From an uncultured Lachnospiraceae bacterium (GTDB taxonomy: Bacteria; Bacillota; Clostridia; Lachnospirales; Lachnospiraceae): a stretch of 64,000 nt of DNA. The notes under the pieces were generated by a model. That model made no database searches. It was given only the letters and a program-made list of their open reading frames with translations, and was not told where the DNA came from. The stretch spans positions 62,001 to 126,000 of the forward strand of contig CAJTQO010000003.1 of the NCBI GenBank assembly GCA_910578405.1. The letters are read 5' to 3'. A program made the position numbers and the translations under genes. The first letter of the stretch is position 1. Every line of letters starts with the position of its first letter. This document shows, in pieces, positions 8,189 through 16,366 of this stretch.

Positions 8189-8884
8189 GTGCGGATTTAC
8201 GGGTTGAATAAGACGACTTTATTGGACTATCCAGGGCATGTGGCGGCTACGGTTTTTTTGGGCGGGTGCAATTTCCGGTGTCCCTTTTGTCATAATGGGG
8301 ATTTGGCTTTGTGTCCGGAGGGACAGCCGGTCCTGGCGCAGGGAGAGGTATTGGAGTTTTTAAAAAAAAGGAAGCAGGTGTTGTCAGGTGTGTGCATCAC
8401 AGGCGGGGAGCCTACTTTATCCGATGGGCTGGAGGATTTGATAAAGCGGATTAAGGATATGGGTTATATGGTAAAGCTGGATACGAACGGATATGAACCG
8501 GGCATCGTAAGGAGGTTAGTAACGGAGGGCATTTTGGACTATATAGCCATGGATATTAAAAATTGTATGGAACGTTATGGGGAAACAGCCGGGCTTTCTT
8601 ATGTGGATGTGGAGCGTGTGCGGGAATCCATAAAAGTCATAAAGGAAAGCGCGATAGAATATGAATTCCGCACTACCATAGTAAGGGAACTGCATGGGAA
8701 AGCGGAGCTGGAAGCGGTGGGGCGGGAAATAGAGGGGGCAAAGGCATATTTCCTGCAAAGTTACAGGGAGAGCGCGGGGGTAATAACGCCGGGTTTCCAT
8801 GGGTATGACAGGAGGGGAATGGAGCGGCTTGCAGGCTATGTGAGGCCCTATGTGGAAAGGGTGGAGCTTAGAGGGGTGGAATAG
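8189..8884 (+). CDS. anaerobic ribonucleotide reductase activating protein-type radical SAM enzyme
   Basis: A 231-residue radical-SAM activase. GGCNFRCPFCHN holds the three cluster cysteines, followed by TGGEPTL (the SAM-contacting GGE motif) and VKLDTNGY. The pattern is that of the short NrdG-like/glycyl-radical activases. These generate the glycyl radical of class III ribonucleotide reductase, but no nrdD gene is adjacent, so the partner is inferred from family. AGGAGG at 8178-8183 is only 2 nt from ATG 8186 but 5 nt from the next codon GTG 8189, so GTG is the likelier start. The gene converges on a kinase-like gene. Confidence 0.8.
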   Translation: MRIYGLNKTTLLDYPGHVAATVFLGGCNFRCPFCHNGDLALCPEGQPVLAQGEVLEFLKKRKQVLSGVCITGGEPTLSDGLEDLIKRIKDMGYMVKLDTNGYEPGIVRRLVTEGILDYIAMDIKNCMERYGETAGLSYVDVERVRESIKVIKESAIEYEFRTTIVRELHGKAELEAVGREIEGAKAYFLQSYRESAGVITPGFHGYDRRGMERLAGYVRPYVERVELRGVE

Positions 8885-8920
8885 AATTGAGGGCTGGATG
8901 GTTGCCGGGTCGATGGAAAC

Positions 8921-9394
8921 TTATAAAAAGGAATAGTATTTCCTGCGGATACGTCCGGTGAACCCATAGTCGATAATCACAGGACGCCCATGGAGGAACC
9001 CCCAATTGGCAGGCCGGCATAAATCACTGGTCAGCAGATTATATTTATATGGAATGTAATTTAAGTTGTTGAGTTGGAACAGTTCTTGGTTCGTACGGAC
9101 TTTAAAATAGTTCCTTACTTGGGAAAAATCGGTGATGGTTTCCGCTTTTTCCATAACCAGGTATAGATTGTCTTTGGAGATAAGCAACACTTTGGCAAAT
9201 TGTTCGGAATCGTCCATTTCGGAAATAATGGCTTCCACTTGGTTTTGGGCATAGCCTCTGATATTTTTGGCGACTTTTAACACGGAGCCGTCTTGCAGGT
9301 CGTAAACGCGGCGCCCGGATCCGCTGCCTAGTTTCGGGTAGAGGCCGTTGTGAAGGTTAGCGATAATGTCTGGAAGATGAATGGAGGCGTCCAT
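8921..9394 (-). CDS. miniature protein-kinase-like protein
   Basis: A 157-residue protein of unrecognised family with kinase-fold landmarks. LGSGSGRRVYDL resembles a glycine-rich loop, SVLKVAKN offers a VAxK-like lysine, LYLVMEKAE resembles a hinge, and VIIDYGFTG near the C-terminus resembles the metal-binding DFG segment. NWGFLHGRPVIIDYG is like the end of aminoglycoside-phosphotransferase-type kinases. A full catalytic loop is not obvious and the length is about half a normal kinase. It could be a minimal kinase, a pseudokinase or a remnant. The ribosome site AAAGGAG is well placed before ATG 9394. Confidence 0.6.
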   Translation of the reverse strand: MDASIHLPDIIANLHNGLYPKLGSGSGRRVYDLQDGSVLKVAKNIRGYAQNQVEAIISEMDDSEQFAKVLLISKDNLYLVMEKAETITDFSQVRNYFKVRTNQELFQLNNLNYIPYKYNLLTSDLCRPANWGFLHGRPVIIDYGFTGRIRRKYYSFL

Positions 9395-9455
9395 AAGATA
9401 TCTCCTTTGTATGGTGGTATAGGATTATAATATGGAAGAAAAGAAAAAGTGCAAC

Positions 9456-9484
9456 ATGACAAAAGGGAGCAAGTATGTTATAAT
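9456..9484 (+). promoter_or_regulatory. strong candidate promoter for small membrane protein
   Basis: ATGACA (9456-9461), 17 nt and TATAAT (9479-9484) with an extended -10 TGT just before. It reads toward the small gene at 9628, leaving a leader of about 135 nt. Confidence 0.6.
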
Positions 9485-9627
9485 AAAAAGCAGAGAAATT
9501 TGTGGTAACGAAACTGACGCTTCCTTCCTTCAGGAATAGGAATTCTGTTATGTATAATTTGTGCCAGGCTGGGCGGAGTTCTGCTTTCCGATTGGATGGA
9601 ACAATGGGAAGAAAAGAGGAAAAAAAT

Positions 9628-9744
9628 ATGGAAATGCTGATTTTGGGCGGTGGTTTGCTGATTGTAATCATTGCGGTTATAGTGGCGGTAGTTTCTTCCG
9701 TGGTATCTGCAGTGGCAGCGAGCGAAGGCGATGGGGAGCTTTAG
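9628..9744 (+). CDS. small single-pass membrane protein (38 aa)
   Basis: The predicted protein has a hydrophobic segment LIVIIAVIVAVVSSVVSAVAA and a short acidic tail. AGAGGA (9615-9620) is 7 nt from ATG 9628, and a strong promoter candidate lies upstream. The frame is open further upstream, but without a ribosome site. No family is recognised. It could be a small regulatory or stress membrane peptide. Coding status is inferred from the promoter, ribosome site and hydrophobicity. Confidence 0.45.
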   Translation: MEMLILGGGLLIVIIAVIVAVVSSVVSAVAASEGDGEL

Positions 9745-9962
9745 CGCATGGTAAAAAGGATTTGCTTTGCAAATCTTTTTTACGTTGCAGGAAAAATGGC
9801 AGATTAATATTTTTTTAGACTTAGTTTATGAATGGTTCGGAAAGTTTATAGTGTTTTTCAGAAAAAAACACAGGGAGGACACATTTATCTTTTATTATAT
9901 ATTACAGATAGTTGAAGAAATTAACTATTTAAAACTCACTATCTCCCCCCTCATAAGAAAAT

Positions 9963-10020
9963 AAAGGAAGGAAGCTCCGTGTAAACGGGGCTTTCTTTCC
10001 TTTTATTTTTTAATTTTTTT
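9963..10020 (+). terminator. long hairpin terminator before ECF sigma gene
   Basis: AAAGGAAGGAAGCTCCG (9963-9979) pairs with CGGGGCTTTCTTTCCTTT (9986-10003) and is followed by a T-rich tract to 10020. The stretch 9745-9962 before it is AT-rich with no convincing gene. Confidence 0.85.
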
Positions 10021-10029
10021 GTAATAAGT

Positions 10030-10056
10030 TGGGACGTAATGGCATAAGACAGCGTC
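10030..10056 (+). promoter_or_regulatory. candidate ECF-type autoregulatory promoter
   Basis: TGGGAC (10030-10035), 17 nt and CGTC (10053-10056) resemble the TGMAAC-N16/17-CGTC layout used by several ECF sigma factors in Firmicutes. It lies 64-70 nt upstream of the ECF sigma gene. It is a motif match only. Confidence 0.4.
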
Positions 10057-10123
10057 TAATGGATAGAAACATAAAAAAGCGGTACATACAGAAAAAAAGA
10101 GGCGCGAAGACGGAGGTTGGAAT

Positions 10124-10615
10124 ATGGATAGTTTGATAGGGAGGGCAAAGCAGGGGGATCCGGATGCTTTTACAGAATTGATGCAGTTACAGCTGCAGAG
10201 TATGTACAAGGCTGCACGGTCGGTTTTGTATCATGACGAGGATGTGGCAGACGCCATTTCGGAAACAATCCTTATTTGCTGGGAAAAGCTGTGGCAGTTA
10301 AAAGAAGAAGCTTATTTCCGTACGTGGATGACAAGGATATTGATTAATAAATGTAATGACATACTGCGCAAACAGCGTAATGTCACTTTGGTGGAAGAGG
10401 TACCGGAAACGTCATTTTATGATAGGAAGTACGAAAATGTGGAATGGGAAGAGGCATTGGAATCCTTAGATGAGAAATACCGGCTGGCGCTTATGCTTTA
10501 TTATGTGGAAGGGTTTAAGACAGGAGAAATCAGCGAAATACTCGATGTGCCGGAAAGCACCGTACGCACCAGGCTGGCCAGGGGAAGGCAGCAGTTGGCA
10601 AAGGAATTTGCATAG
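10124..10615 (+). CDS. ECF (group IV) RNA polymerase sigma factor
   Basis: A 163-residue sigma-70-family factor with regions 2 and 4 only. Region 2 covers about residues 10-80 and includes DVADAISETILICWEKLWQLK and YFRTWMTRILINKC. Region 4 covers about 105-160 and includes MLYYVEGFKTGEISEILDV and the recognition helix ESTVRTRLARGRQQL. It directs polymerase to an unknown regulon, probably an envelope-stress response. GGAGG precedes ATG 10124. Its stop codon abuts the next gene, a DUF4179 membrane protein, the usual anti-sigma arrangement. Confidence 0.93.
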   Translation: MDSLIGRAKQGDPDAFTELMQLQLQSMYKAARSVLYHDEDVADAISETILICWEKLWQLKEEAYFRTWMTRILINKCNDILRKQRNVTLVEEVPETSFYDRKYENVEWEEALESLDEKYRLALMLYYVEGFKTGEISEILDVPESTVRTRLARGRQQLAKEFA

Positions 10616-10630
10616 ATGGGAGGGAAAGGA

Positions 10631-11974
10631 ATGGAGCAGGAAATGATAAAAATTTTACAGAAAGATATAGAAATTCCCAAGGCAGTGCAGGAGAGGGCAG
10701 AGAATGCTTTTGCTGAAATCTATGCAAGAAGCAGAGGGAAATCCGGAGAAAATGAAGAGGAAAGAGAGAGAAGGGAGGCGGAAAGCAGCCCGGAAGGCAT
10801 GGAAAGGAAGAGAGAAGCGGTAAAGAAGAAACAGATGGAAAATAAGGGGAAAGAGAATGGGACAGAAGAGAGGAGGATGGACATGGCAACTGGGAAAACG
10901 CAGGGAAACAGCAGAGGGAAGCGGAAAAATGGAGCGAAGAGAGGAGCTTGGAAAAAGACGCAGGCAGCGGCCGTTTTAATGGCAATTGTTTTTGCGTGTG
11001 GCGGAATTACTGCAGCGGCGGCTTATATCCATTGGAGTAAGAGTATGGAAGAAGGAATGCAGATAACAGAGGAGCAAAAGGTGCAGTTGGAGGAAGAACA
11101 TGCCGTAGCCTTTGCAATGCAGGAATGCACAACACAAGGTGTGACGATTACGGCAGAGCAAAGCATTACGGATAATTATTTTGCCCATATTGTATTCCGG
11201 GTGGATGGGTATGAGGTGGGAGAAGAGGAGGAGCCGGCTTTTGAGAAGATTCGCATTCACGTAGATGGTAAGGAAGACTTTTATAACTGGCAGGGCAGTT
11301 TTTATGACGGATTGATTGCCGGGCCGGATGGCAGGGCGGTATATGCGGATGGTTCCCCTATTGATTATGAAAGCGATGGAATGTTGGGGAAATATGTGAT
11401 GGAGGACGGCAGCATGGAATTTACGGTGACATTGGCATGCCACGAGAAAGGAGAACTGTTGGATAAGCAAATTCATGTGGAACTGGAGAATCTTGGCACG
11501 GTTGCCAAAGCGGAGTATTTAGATACTAAAGTGGAGGGGACATGGGAATTTGACTGGAATCTGCGTGGGAAGGAGAGTGTGGAAACATTTGTCCTGCAGG
11601 CTGAGCTGGGGGATTCCGGGGCGACCGTTACCAAAGCGGAACTTTCACCGATTTCCATGCATGTGGAGTATCATTTTCCATTAAAGGAAATAACGGAAGA
11701 GGGGCTGGATGAGAATGGGGAAGTGATTTATACAAAGATGAACGCTGAGCCGCCCAGTCTTGTCGGCGTGAAACTAAAAGACGGAACATTATATCCGTAC
11801 CTGACGGATGGGGGCAGTATGGGGTATGAGGAAGGGGATTTGGAAACTTATATTGCCACTTTTGCAACAGACCGGATTGTGGATGTGGAGCAGGTGGAAG
11901 GGCTGTTGTTTTGGAAGTCATCGTCGGAGGGAACGCCAACGGAAGACAATTTTTATGTGGTGCCAATCCGATAA
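10631..11974 (+). CDS. DUF4179 membrane protein, probable anti-sigma factor
   Basis: A 447-residue single-pass membrane protein. The cytoplasmic N-terminal part (about 1-115) ends in a Lys/Glu-rich low-complexity stretch. A membrane helix (AAAVLMAIVFACGGITAAAA) follows, then an extracytoplasmic domain of about 300 residues. The first extracytoplasmic part, with VTITAEQSITDNYFAHIVFRV, matches DUF4179, a family usually encoded after ECF sigma genes. The inferred role is to hold the upstream sigma factor until an envelope signal arrives. GGGAGGG (10618-10624) is 6 nt from ATG 10631, so that start is preferred over the ATG at 10616 that abuts the sigma stop codon. Confidence 0.8.
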   Translation: MEQEMIKILQKDIEIPKAVQERAENAFAEIYARSRGKSGENEEERERREAESSPEGMERKREAVKKKQMENKGKENGTEERRMDMATGKTQGNSRGKRKNGAKRGAWKKTQAAAVLMAIVFACGGITAAAAYIHWSKSMEEGMQITEEQKVQLEEEHAVAFAMQECTTQGVTITAEQSITDNYFAHIVFRVDGYEVGEEEEPAFEKIRIHVDGKEDFYNWQGSFYDGLIAGPDGRAVYADGSPIDYESDGMLGKYVMEDGSMEFTVTLACHEKGELLDKQIHVELENLGTVAKAEYLDTKVEGTWEFDWNLRGKESVETFVLQAELGDSGATVTKAELSPISMHVEYHFPLKEITEEGLDENGEVIYTKMNAEPPSLVGVKLKDGTLYPYLTDGGSMGYEEGDLETYIATFATDRIVDVEQVEGLLFWKSSSEGTPTEDNFYVVPIR

Positions 11975-12034
11975 GGAATCATAGGATAAGGCTGCAATAC
12001 AGGTTGTGAAAAACAGAAGAGTGCAGAAAAGAAA

Positions 12035-12078
12035 GCGCAGCGGGTTTCAGAAAAGGAAGCCTGCTGCGCAACGTTTTT
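12035..12078. terminator. terminator between convergent genes
   Basis: GCGCAGCGGGTTTC (12035-12048) pairs with GAAGCCTGCTGCGC (12056-12069) with two mismatched or G-U positions, followed by ACGTTTTT. It lies between the DUF4179 gene and the minus-strand chemoreceptor gene. Confidence 0.75.
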
Positions 12079-13015
12079 ATGCGCTATAATCATCAATAAG
12101 AGGCGGGATTTGGGAAAGCATATTGTCAATATCTTCAAACATAGCGCTTTTTGTCGTTCCGAGGCTGCTGGTGTGATTGATGTGGAGAACCACATCTTCG
12201 TATTGCTTCCTTGTGTTGTCAAAAAAGTTATGTAAGGTCTGGAGGGCAATGCGGGAATTGTCAATTACGCCGGAAATCTCCGATTGTACGGCGCTGGCGC
12301 CTTCCGCCGCCTGTGTGATATTGTCAAACATTCCGTAAGTTTCGTCCACTTTGGCAATGCTCTGGTCAAGGGCATTCTGGGAGGTTGCGATACTGCTGCT
12401 TAGTTTATCGGTGCCTTGTTCCACATCGCTGATGCTGGAGTCCACGGCGTTAGCCAGGTTCTTGATTTCCTCTGCCAGCTTTTTCACCTCATCGGCCACC
12501 ACGGCGAAGCCTTTGCCCTGCTCGCCTGCCCGGGCGGCTTCGATGGAGGCGTTTAGAGATAGGATATTTGTCTGGTCGGCAATGGAGACAATGCGGCCCA
12601 TATAGCTTTTGATTTGTTTTAAGGATGCCTGGAAATCCTCAAAGGTCTGGATCATTTCCTCGAAATAAGTTTCCACCATCAGCGAACTGTTTTTGAGTTC
12701 TTCCACTTCACCCTGTACATGGGAAACTGACGCAGTGATATTATCTTTCACGGATTCAAACTGTCCGGAAACCGTTGTGATTTCGGAAAAGGTATTGCCG
12801 AAATCCTGCAGGGTTTCTTTGAAATTTTCCGATTCGTCCAGGACGGCCCGGAAAGAATCGCTTACCATATTCATTTCGTTCAGGGAGGCTACTTCGCTTT
12901 GTACGAGGGCATGGTGGTAGTCCTTCAGGCTTTTGATGACATACTGCACTGGATAAAGGCTTTTGGTTTTGACCTTTACTTTTACTTTTTCCTGGGGTTT
13001 TTTGCCAAATATCAT
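12077..13015 (-). CDS. cytoplasmic methyl-accepting chemotaxis-type protein
   Basis: A 312-residue soluble receptor without membrane segments. The signalling hairpin tip is SIADQTNILSLNASIEAARAG followed by GKGFAVVADEVKKLAEE, which binds CheA/CheW. The N-terminal 90 residues are helical with no recognised sensor domain. The start is ATG 13015, preceded by GGGAGGAAA; the frame extends to 13048 but that would overlap the upstream FIST gene. It follows the FIST-domain gene by 16 nt on the same strand, so the FIST protein is the likely sensory partner. The chemosensory operon at 39604-49742 supplies candidate CheA and CheW. Confidence 0.88.
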   Translation of the reverse strand: MIFGKKPQEKVKVKVKTKSLYPVQYVIKSLKDYHHALVQSEVASLNEMNMVSDSFRAVLDESENFKETLQDFGNTFSEITTVSGQFESVKDNITASVSHVQGEVEELKNSSLMVETYFEEMIQTFEDFQASLKQIKSYMGRIVSIADQTNILSLNASIEAARAGEQGKGFAVVADEVKKLAEEIKNLANAVDSSISDVEQGTDKLSSSIATSQNALDQSIAKVDETYGMFDNITQAAEGASAVQSEISGVIDNSRIALQTLHNFFDNTRKQYEDVVLHINHTSSLGTTKSAMFEDIDNMLSQIPPLIDDYSA

Positions 13016-13031
13016 GATTCTGTTTCCTCCC

Positions 13032-14084
13032 TTACTCAAAAACAACACAGCTCATGGACTGGTTGACAAATTGGTTGTTATAATGTTCCCCATAACCTAC
13101 AAGTCCGGCATGGTTGCCTAATGTACCCATTTCCTGAAGGTATTCCTGCATGTAATGATTGTCGGTAAAAAGTAAATACCGGAATAAGCAGTTCACGGAA
13201 AAAACGGCGGATATTCTCGGGAAGTCTCTTTTTATAGTTTGGACGGTTTCTTTTACAATGGCTTTGTAGTCGCCAAGCTCCAGCATAATCAGCACGTCGG
13301 AATCGTTGACCTGACGGAAACAGGTCAGTGCGCTTCCGGTGACTTCTTTTATGGAGATGATGCATGTTTCGCTTCCGTTAATTTTTCCGAAGGGGTTTTT
13401 AAATGTCTGTGTCGGGATCTGCTGTTCCGATACGTGCAGGATGTCCTGATAGACCTGTTTGGCCGGCATACTGTTCAGCTTTCCGATTACATAGTTGGCT
13501 TTATCCGTTTTCGAGGCAATAAAGCGATGGTTTCCCATTTGACGGTAGATATTTTCTTTGTATGCTTTGACACGGCCGCTTTTATTCTTTACGATGGTAT
13601 AGGCTACGGCATCTTGGTATACTTTCCCGTTGGCGGACACTTTACCTGCATCGCCCGTGCCTCCTACCAGGGAAATTCCTCTGTGTTTTAATACGCTGTG
13701 GATCGTAGTCAGTACACAGGCGTCATTGCCGGAACAGAAGTCGATGCATATGGTATCGTTGCCAGAACCGTTAATCTGGCGCACATCCTGTTCAAGGCGC
13801 TCAATGTATTTAACAGGCATAACGGATACTTCTTCCAATACATTAGCCGCTGCATAGACATCATAAAAAGCTACGACGCTCACGCCCTTTTCCACTACTT
13901 TTGTGTCATAGCTCATTCCAATACAGCCGATGCTTGGGATTCTCGGATATAGTTCCTCCAGTTTCTTTACATGGTCTTCAAATTGGCCGCTGTTGGACAA
14001 CAGCATAATTAACTGAGGGTTATCCAGTCCGCGGACTGCTTCCTGCAGGTTTCCGCTTTGACTCATACCAAAAAATTGTCTCAA
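13032..14084 (-). CDS. FIST sensory domain protein
   Basis: A 350-residue soluble protein with a FIST N domain (about 20-200; GCIGMSYDTKVVEKGVSVVAF, ISLVGGTGDAGKV) and a FIST C domain (about 210-340; GSALTCFRQVNDSDVLIML, SAVFSVNCLFRYLLF, GLVGYGEHYNNQFVNQSMSCVVF). FIST domains are ligand-sensing modules linked to signal transduction, possibly for amino acids. The start appears to be TTG 14084 with AGAGGAT 8-9 nt upstream; the first in-frame ATG (14066) lacks a ribosome site. It forms a two-gene unit with the following cytoplasmic receptor. Confidence 0.85.
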   Translation of the reverse strand: MRQFFGMSQSGNLQEAVRGLDNPQLIMLLSNSGQFEDHVKKLEELYPRIPSIGCIGMSYDTKVVEKGVSVVAFYDVYAAANVLEEVSVMPVKYIERLEQDVRQINGSGNDTICIDFCSGNDACVLTTIHSVLKHRGISLVGGTGDAGKVSANGKVYQDAVAYTIVKNKSGRVKAYKENIYRQMGNHRFIASKTDKANYVIGKLNSMPAKQVYQDILHVSEQQIPTQTFKNPFGKINGSETCIISIKEVTGSALTCFRQVNDSDVLIMLELGDYKAIVKETVQTIKRDFPRISAVFSVNCLFRYLLFTDNHYMQEYLQEMGTLGNHAGLVGYGEHYNNQFVNQSMSCVVFE

Positions 14085-14303
14085 GATATTATCCTCTCTT
14101 CCTTATCAGTATATCGTACTCTCGTTGCACTATGTCTTATTATACTTTATGTTGCGCCAGATGGTCAAGGTTAGATTAAAACCGCCAACTAAAACGATGT
14201 AAAAAGAGGATGGAAGACGGGGTAGGGAAGCGGGCCGTAATGTCATAAGGGGTGATAAAAAGTAAGATACAGGCACAATTTTGATGAAGTGAGGTGGAAA
14301 GTG

Positions 14304-14312
14304 TGGTACAAT
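14304..14312 (+). promoter_or_regulatory. candidate extended -10 promoter of aldo/keto reductase gene
   Basis: TGG-TACAAT lies 63 nt before the aldo/keto reductase start. The nearest -35-like hexamer, TTGATG at 14281, is spaced 20 nt, so recognition would rely on the extended -10. The rest of 14085-14300 shows nothing else convincing. Confidence 0.4.
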
Positions 14313-14375
14313 GGTTATCATAAAAGGGAATAGGAAGCTTCCGGTTTGGGAGGCAGGAAGAGAGGTAGGGTAAGT

Positions 14376-15383
14376 ATGCAGAGAGTTACATTGGGCAGAA
14401 CCGGGCTGACAGTGGCGAGAAATGGTTTTGGGGCATTGCCGGTTCAGCGTGTGTCGAAAAAGGAAGCTGTTTATTTGTTGCAGAAGGCGTTTTATAACGG
14501 AATGGACTATTTTGATACAGCCAGATGGTATACGGACAGTGAGGAGAAGCTGGGAGCGGCATTTTCCTATACCAGGGACAAAATCGTGATAAGCACGAAA
14601 ACCGGGGCGCAGGATGCGGAAGGGTTTTGGAAGGATTTGGATGCCAGTTTGCAGTTGCTGCAGACGGATTACATAGATATATACCAGTTCCATAATCCGG
14701 CATTTTGCCCAAAGCCGGGGGATGGGACAGGCTTGTATGAGGCTATGGAGGAGGCGAAAAAGCAAGGAAAGATCCGCCATATCGGCATTACGAACCATAG
14801 GCTGGCAGTGGCAAAGGAGGCGGTTGCCTCCGGTTTGTATGAAACGCTGCAGTTCCCGTTTTCTTATCTGGCAGGCGGGCAGGAGTTGGAATTGGTGGAA
14901 ATGTGTAAAGAAAAGGATATGGGCTTTATCGCTATGAAGGCTTTGGCAGGCGGGCTGATTACCAATTCCGCGCTGGCCTATGCGTTTATGGCGCAGTTTG
15001 GCCATGTGGCTCCGATTTGGGGCATTCAGAAAGAAAAGGAATTGGATGAATTCCTGTCTTATCAGGAGAACCCGCCAATACTGACGGCGGAAATGGAAAA
15101 GGAGATGGAAAAGGAAAAAGAGGAATTAGCAGGGGATTTCTGCCGTGGCTGCGGTTATTGCCTGCCATGTCCGGCAGGGATTGAGATTAATAACTGCGCC
15201 AGGATGAGTTTGCTGCTGCGTCGTGCGCCGCAGGAAGAGTATCTGGGCGGGGAGTGGCAGGAAAAAATGAAGAAGATAGAGGGGTGCTTAAATTGCGGGA
15301 AGTGTAAAGGGAAATGTCCGTATGGCCTGGATACGCCGTCGCTTTTGAAGAAAAATTATGAGGATTACAAAACTTTTTTGTAA
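14376..15383 (+). CDS. aldo/keto reductase with C-terminal ferredoxin domain
   Basis: A 335-residue oxidoreductase. The aldo/keto tetrad is visible as D47, Y52, K75 and H106 (YFDTARWYTDSEE, ISTKTGA, YQFHNP). The C-terminus carries two cysteine clusters, CRGCGYCLPCPAG and CLNCGKCKGKCPYGL, typical of a dicluster ferredoxin domain that would hold iron-sulfur clusters. This architecture is common in anaerobic Clostridia, with unknown substrate. GAGGTAGGG precedes ATG 14376. A flavin reductase-rubredoxin fusion follows 86 nt later, suggesting a shared redox function. Confidence 0.9.
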   Translation: MQRVTLGRTGLTVARNGFGALPVQRVSKKEAVYLLQKAFYNGMDYFDTARWYTDSEEKLGAAFSYTRDKIVISTKTGAQDAEGFWKDLDASLQLLQTDYIDIYQFHNPAFCPKPGDGTGLYEAMEEAKKQGKIRHIGITNHRLAVAKEAVASGLYETLQFPFSYLAGGQELELVEMCKEKDMGFIAMKALAGGLITNSALAYAFMAQFGHVAPIWGIQKEKELDEFLSYQENPPILTAEMEKEMEKEKEELAGDFCRGCGYCLPCPAGIEINNCARMSLLLRRAPQEEYLGGEWQEKMKKIEGCLNCGKCKGKCPYGLDTPSLLKKNYEDYKTFL

Positions 15384-15469
15384 AATCTATGTTTAAGGGG
15401 ATGAGATAGGAAGAGCAGGGAAAAAATAAAGAAAAAGGCTCAATAAGTGTGAGATGGAAAGGAAGGAAT

Positions 15470-16126
15470 ATGAATACTTCTGTTTTTAGAGATATGTCTT
15501 ATGGTGTATATGTTGTAAGCACAATGGATGGGGAAAGGCCCACAGGCTGCATTGCCAATAGCATTATGCAGATTACATCCAGCCCTGCGACAGTGGCTGT
15601 TAGCATCAATCATGATAATTATACCAATGGCTGCATAAGGAATGCGGGAATGTTCGCTTTTTCCATTCTGGCAGAGAATTCCGATTCGGGACTGATTGGA
15701 AGGTTTGGATTTCAGTCCGGAAAGGATACGGATAAGTTCCAGGATGTGGATTACGAAATGGCGCAGGGAATGCCTGTAGTAAAGAATACGTGCGGTTATG
15801 TAGTATGCAAAACAGTGAATCAGATGGAGACGAAGACTCATACCGTATTTTTAGGAGAGGTAGTGGAGGCGGATATCTATGAGGGGATGGGCGATGCCAT
15901 GACGTATGCCTACTACCATAAAGTAGTAAAAGGGAAAAGCCCCAAAAATGCCCCGACGTATCTGCCGGAAGAAGCGGGAGAGGAAGCGCCGGGAGCAGAG
16001 GTTGTAAAGGGGAAGGAGAAATATGTCTGTCAGGTCTGTGGGTATATCCATGAGGGAGGCCCGCTGCCGGAGGATTTCCGTTGCCCGGTTTGTGGGGTAG
16101 GGGCGGATAAATTTAACAAGGTGTAA
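15470..16126 (+). CDS. hrb: flavin reductase-rubredoxin fusion (high-molecular-weight rubredoxin)
   Basis: A 218-residue two-domain redox protein. Residues 1-~155 form an FMN-binding split-barrel flavin reductase (RPTGCIANSIMQITSSPATVAVSINHDNYT). A rubredoxin domain ends the protein, with two C-x2-C knuckles (CQVCGYIH and CPVCGVGADKF). This matches the high-molecular-weight rubredoxin that passes NAD(P)H electrons to A-type flavoproteins in oxygen or nitric-oxide detoxification. No fprA-like gene lies in the window. The start is ATG 15470 after GGAAGGAA. Confidence 0.88.
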   Translation: MNTSVFRDMSYGVYVVSTMDGERPTGCIANSIMQITSSPATVAVSINHDNYTNGCIRNAGMFAFSILAENSDSGLIGRFGFQSGKDTDKFQDVDYEMAQGMPVVKNTCGYVVCKTVNQMETKTHTVFLGEVVEADIYEGMGDAMTYAYYHKVVKGKSPKNAPTYLPEEAGEEAPGAEVVKGKEKYVCQVCGYIHEGGPLPEDFRCPVCGVGADKFNKV

Positions 16127-16366
16127 AATTACGCCGTCTTTTTTATCCTCTCACGAACGGTTTGAAAACATGGTTTTCCAATGCTCTTTGGACAGATATA
16201 AATGCAACGTAAAGCAGAGGGACGTTTGGATAGGCGGCGCTTCTGCCAATAAAAAGGATAGGAATATTACGGATAAGGGATTGAACGTAAAATGGTATAA
16301 AGTATTTATAAAATAAAGCCGAAAAGACAGAAAGAGGAAATTCTGGAGGATAAAAGGAGGGGCGGA

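Noticed and set aside
14130..15005. Minus-strand frame of 291 codons
   Set aside because: Antisense to the aldo/keto reductase and its promoter region; no family pattern.
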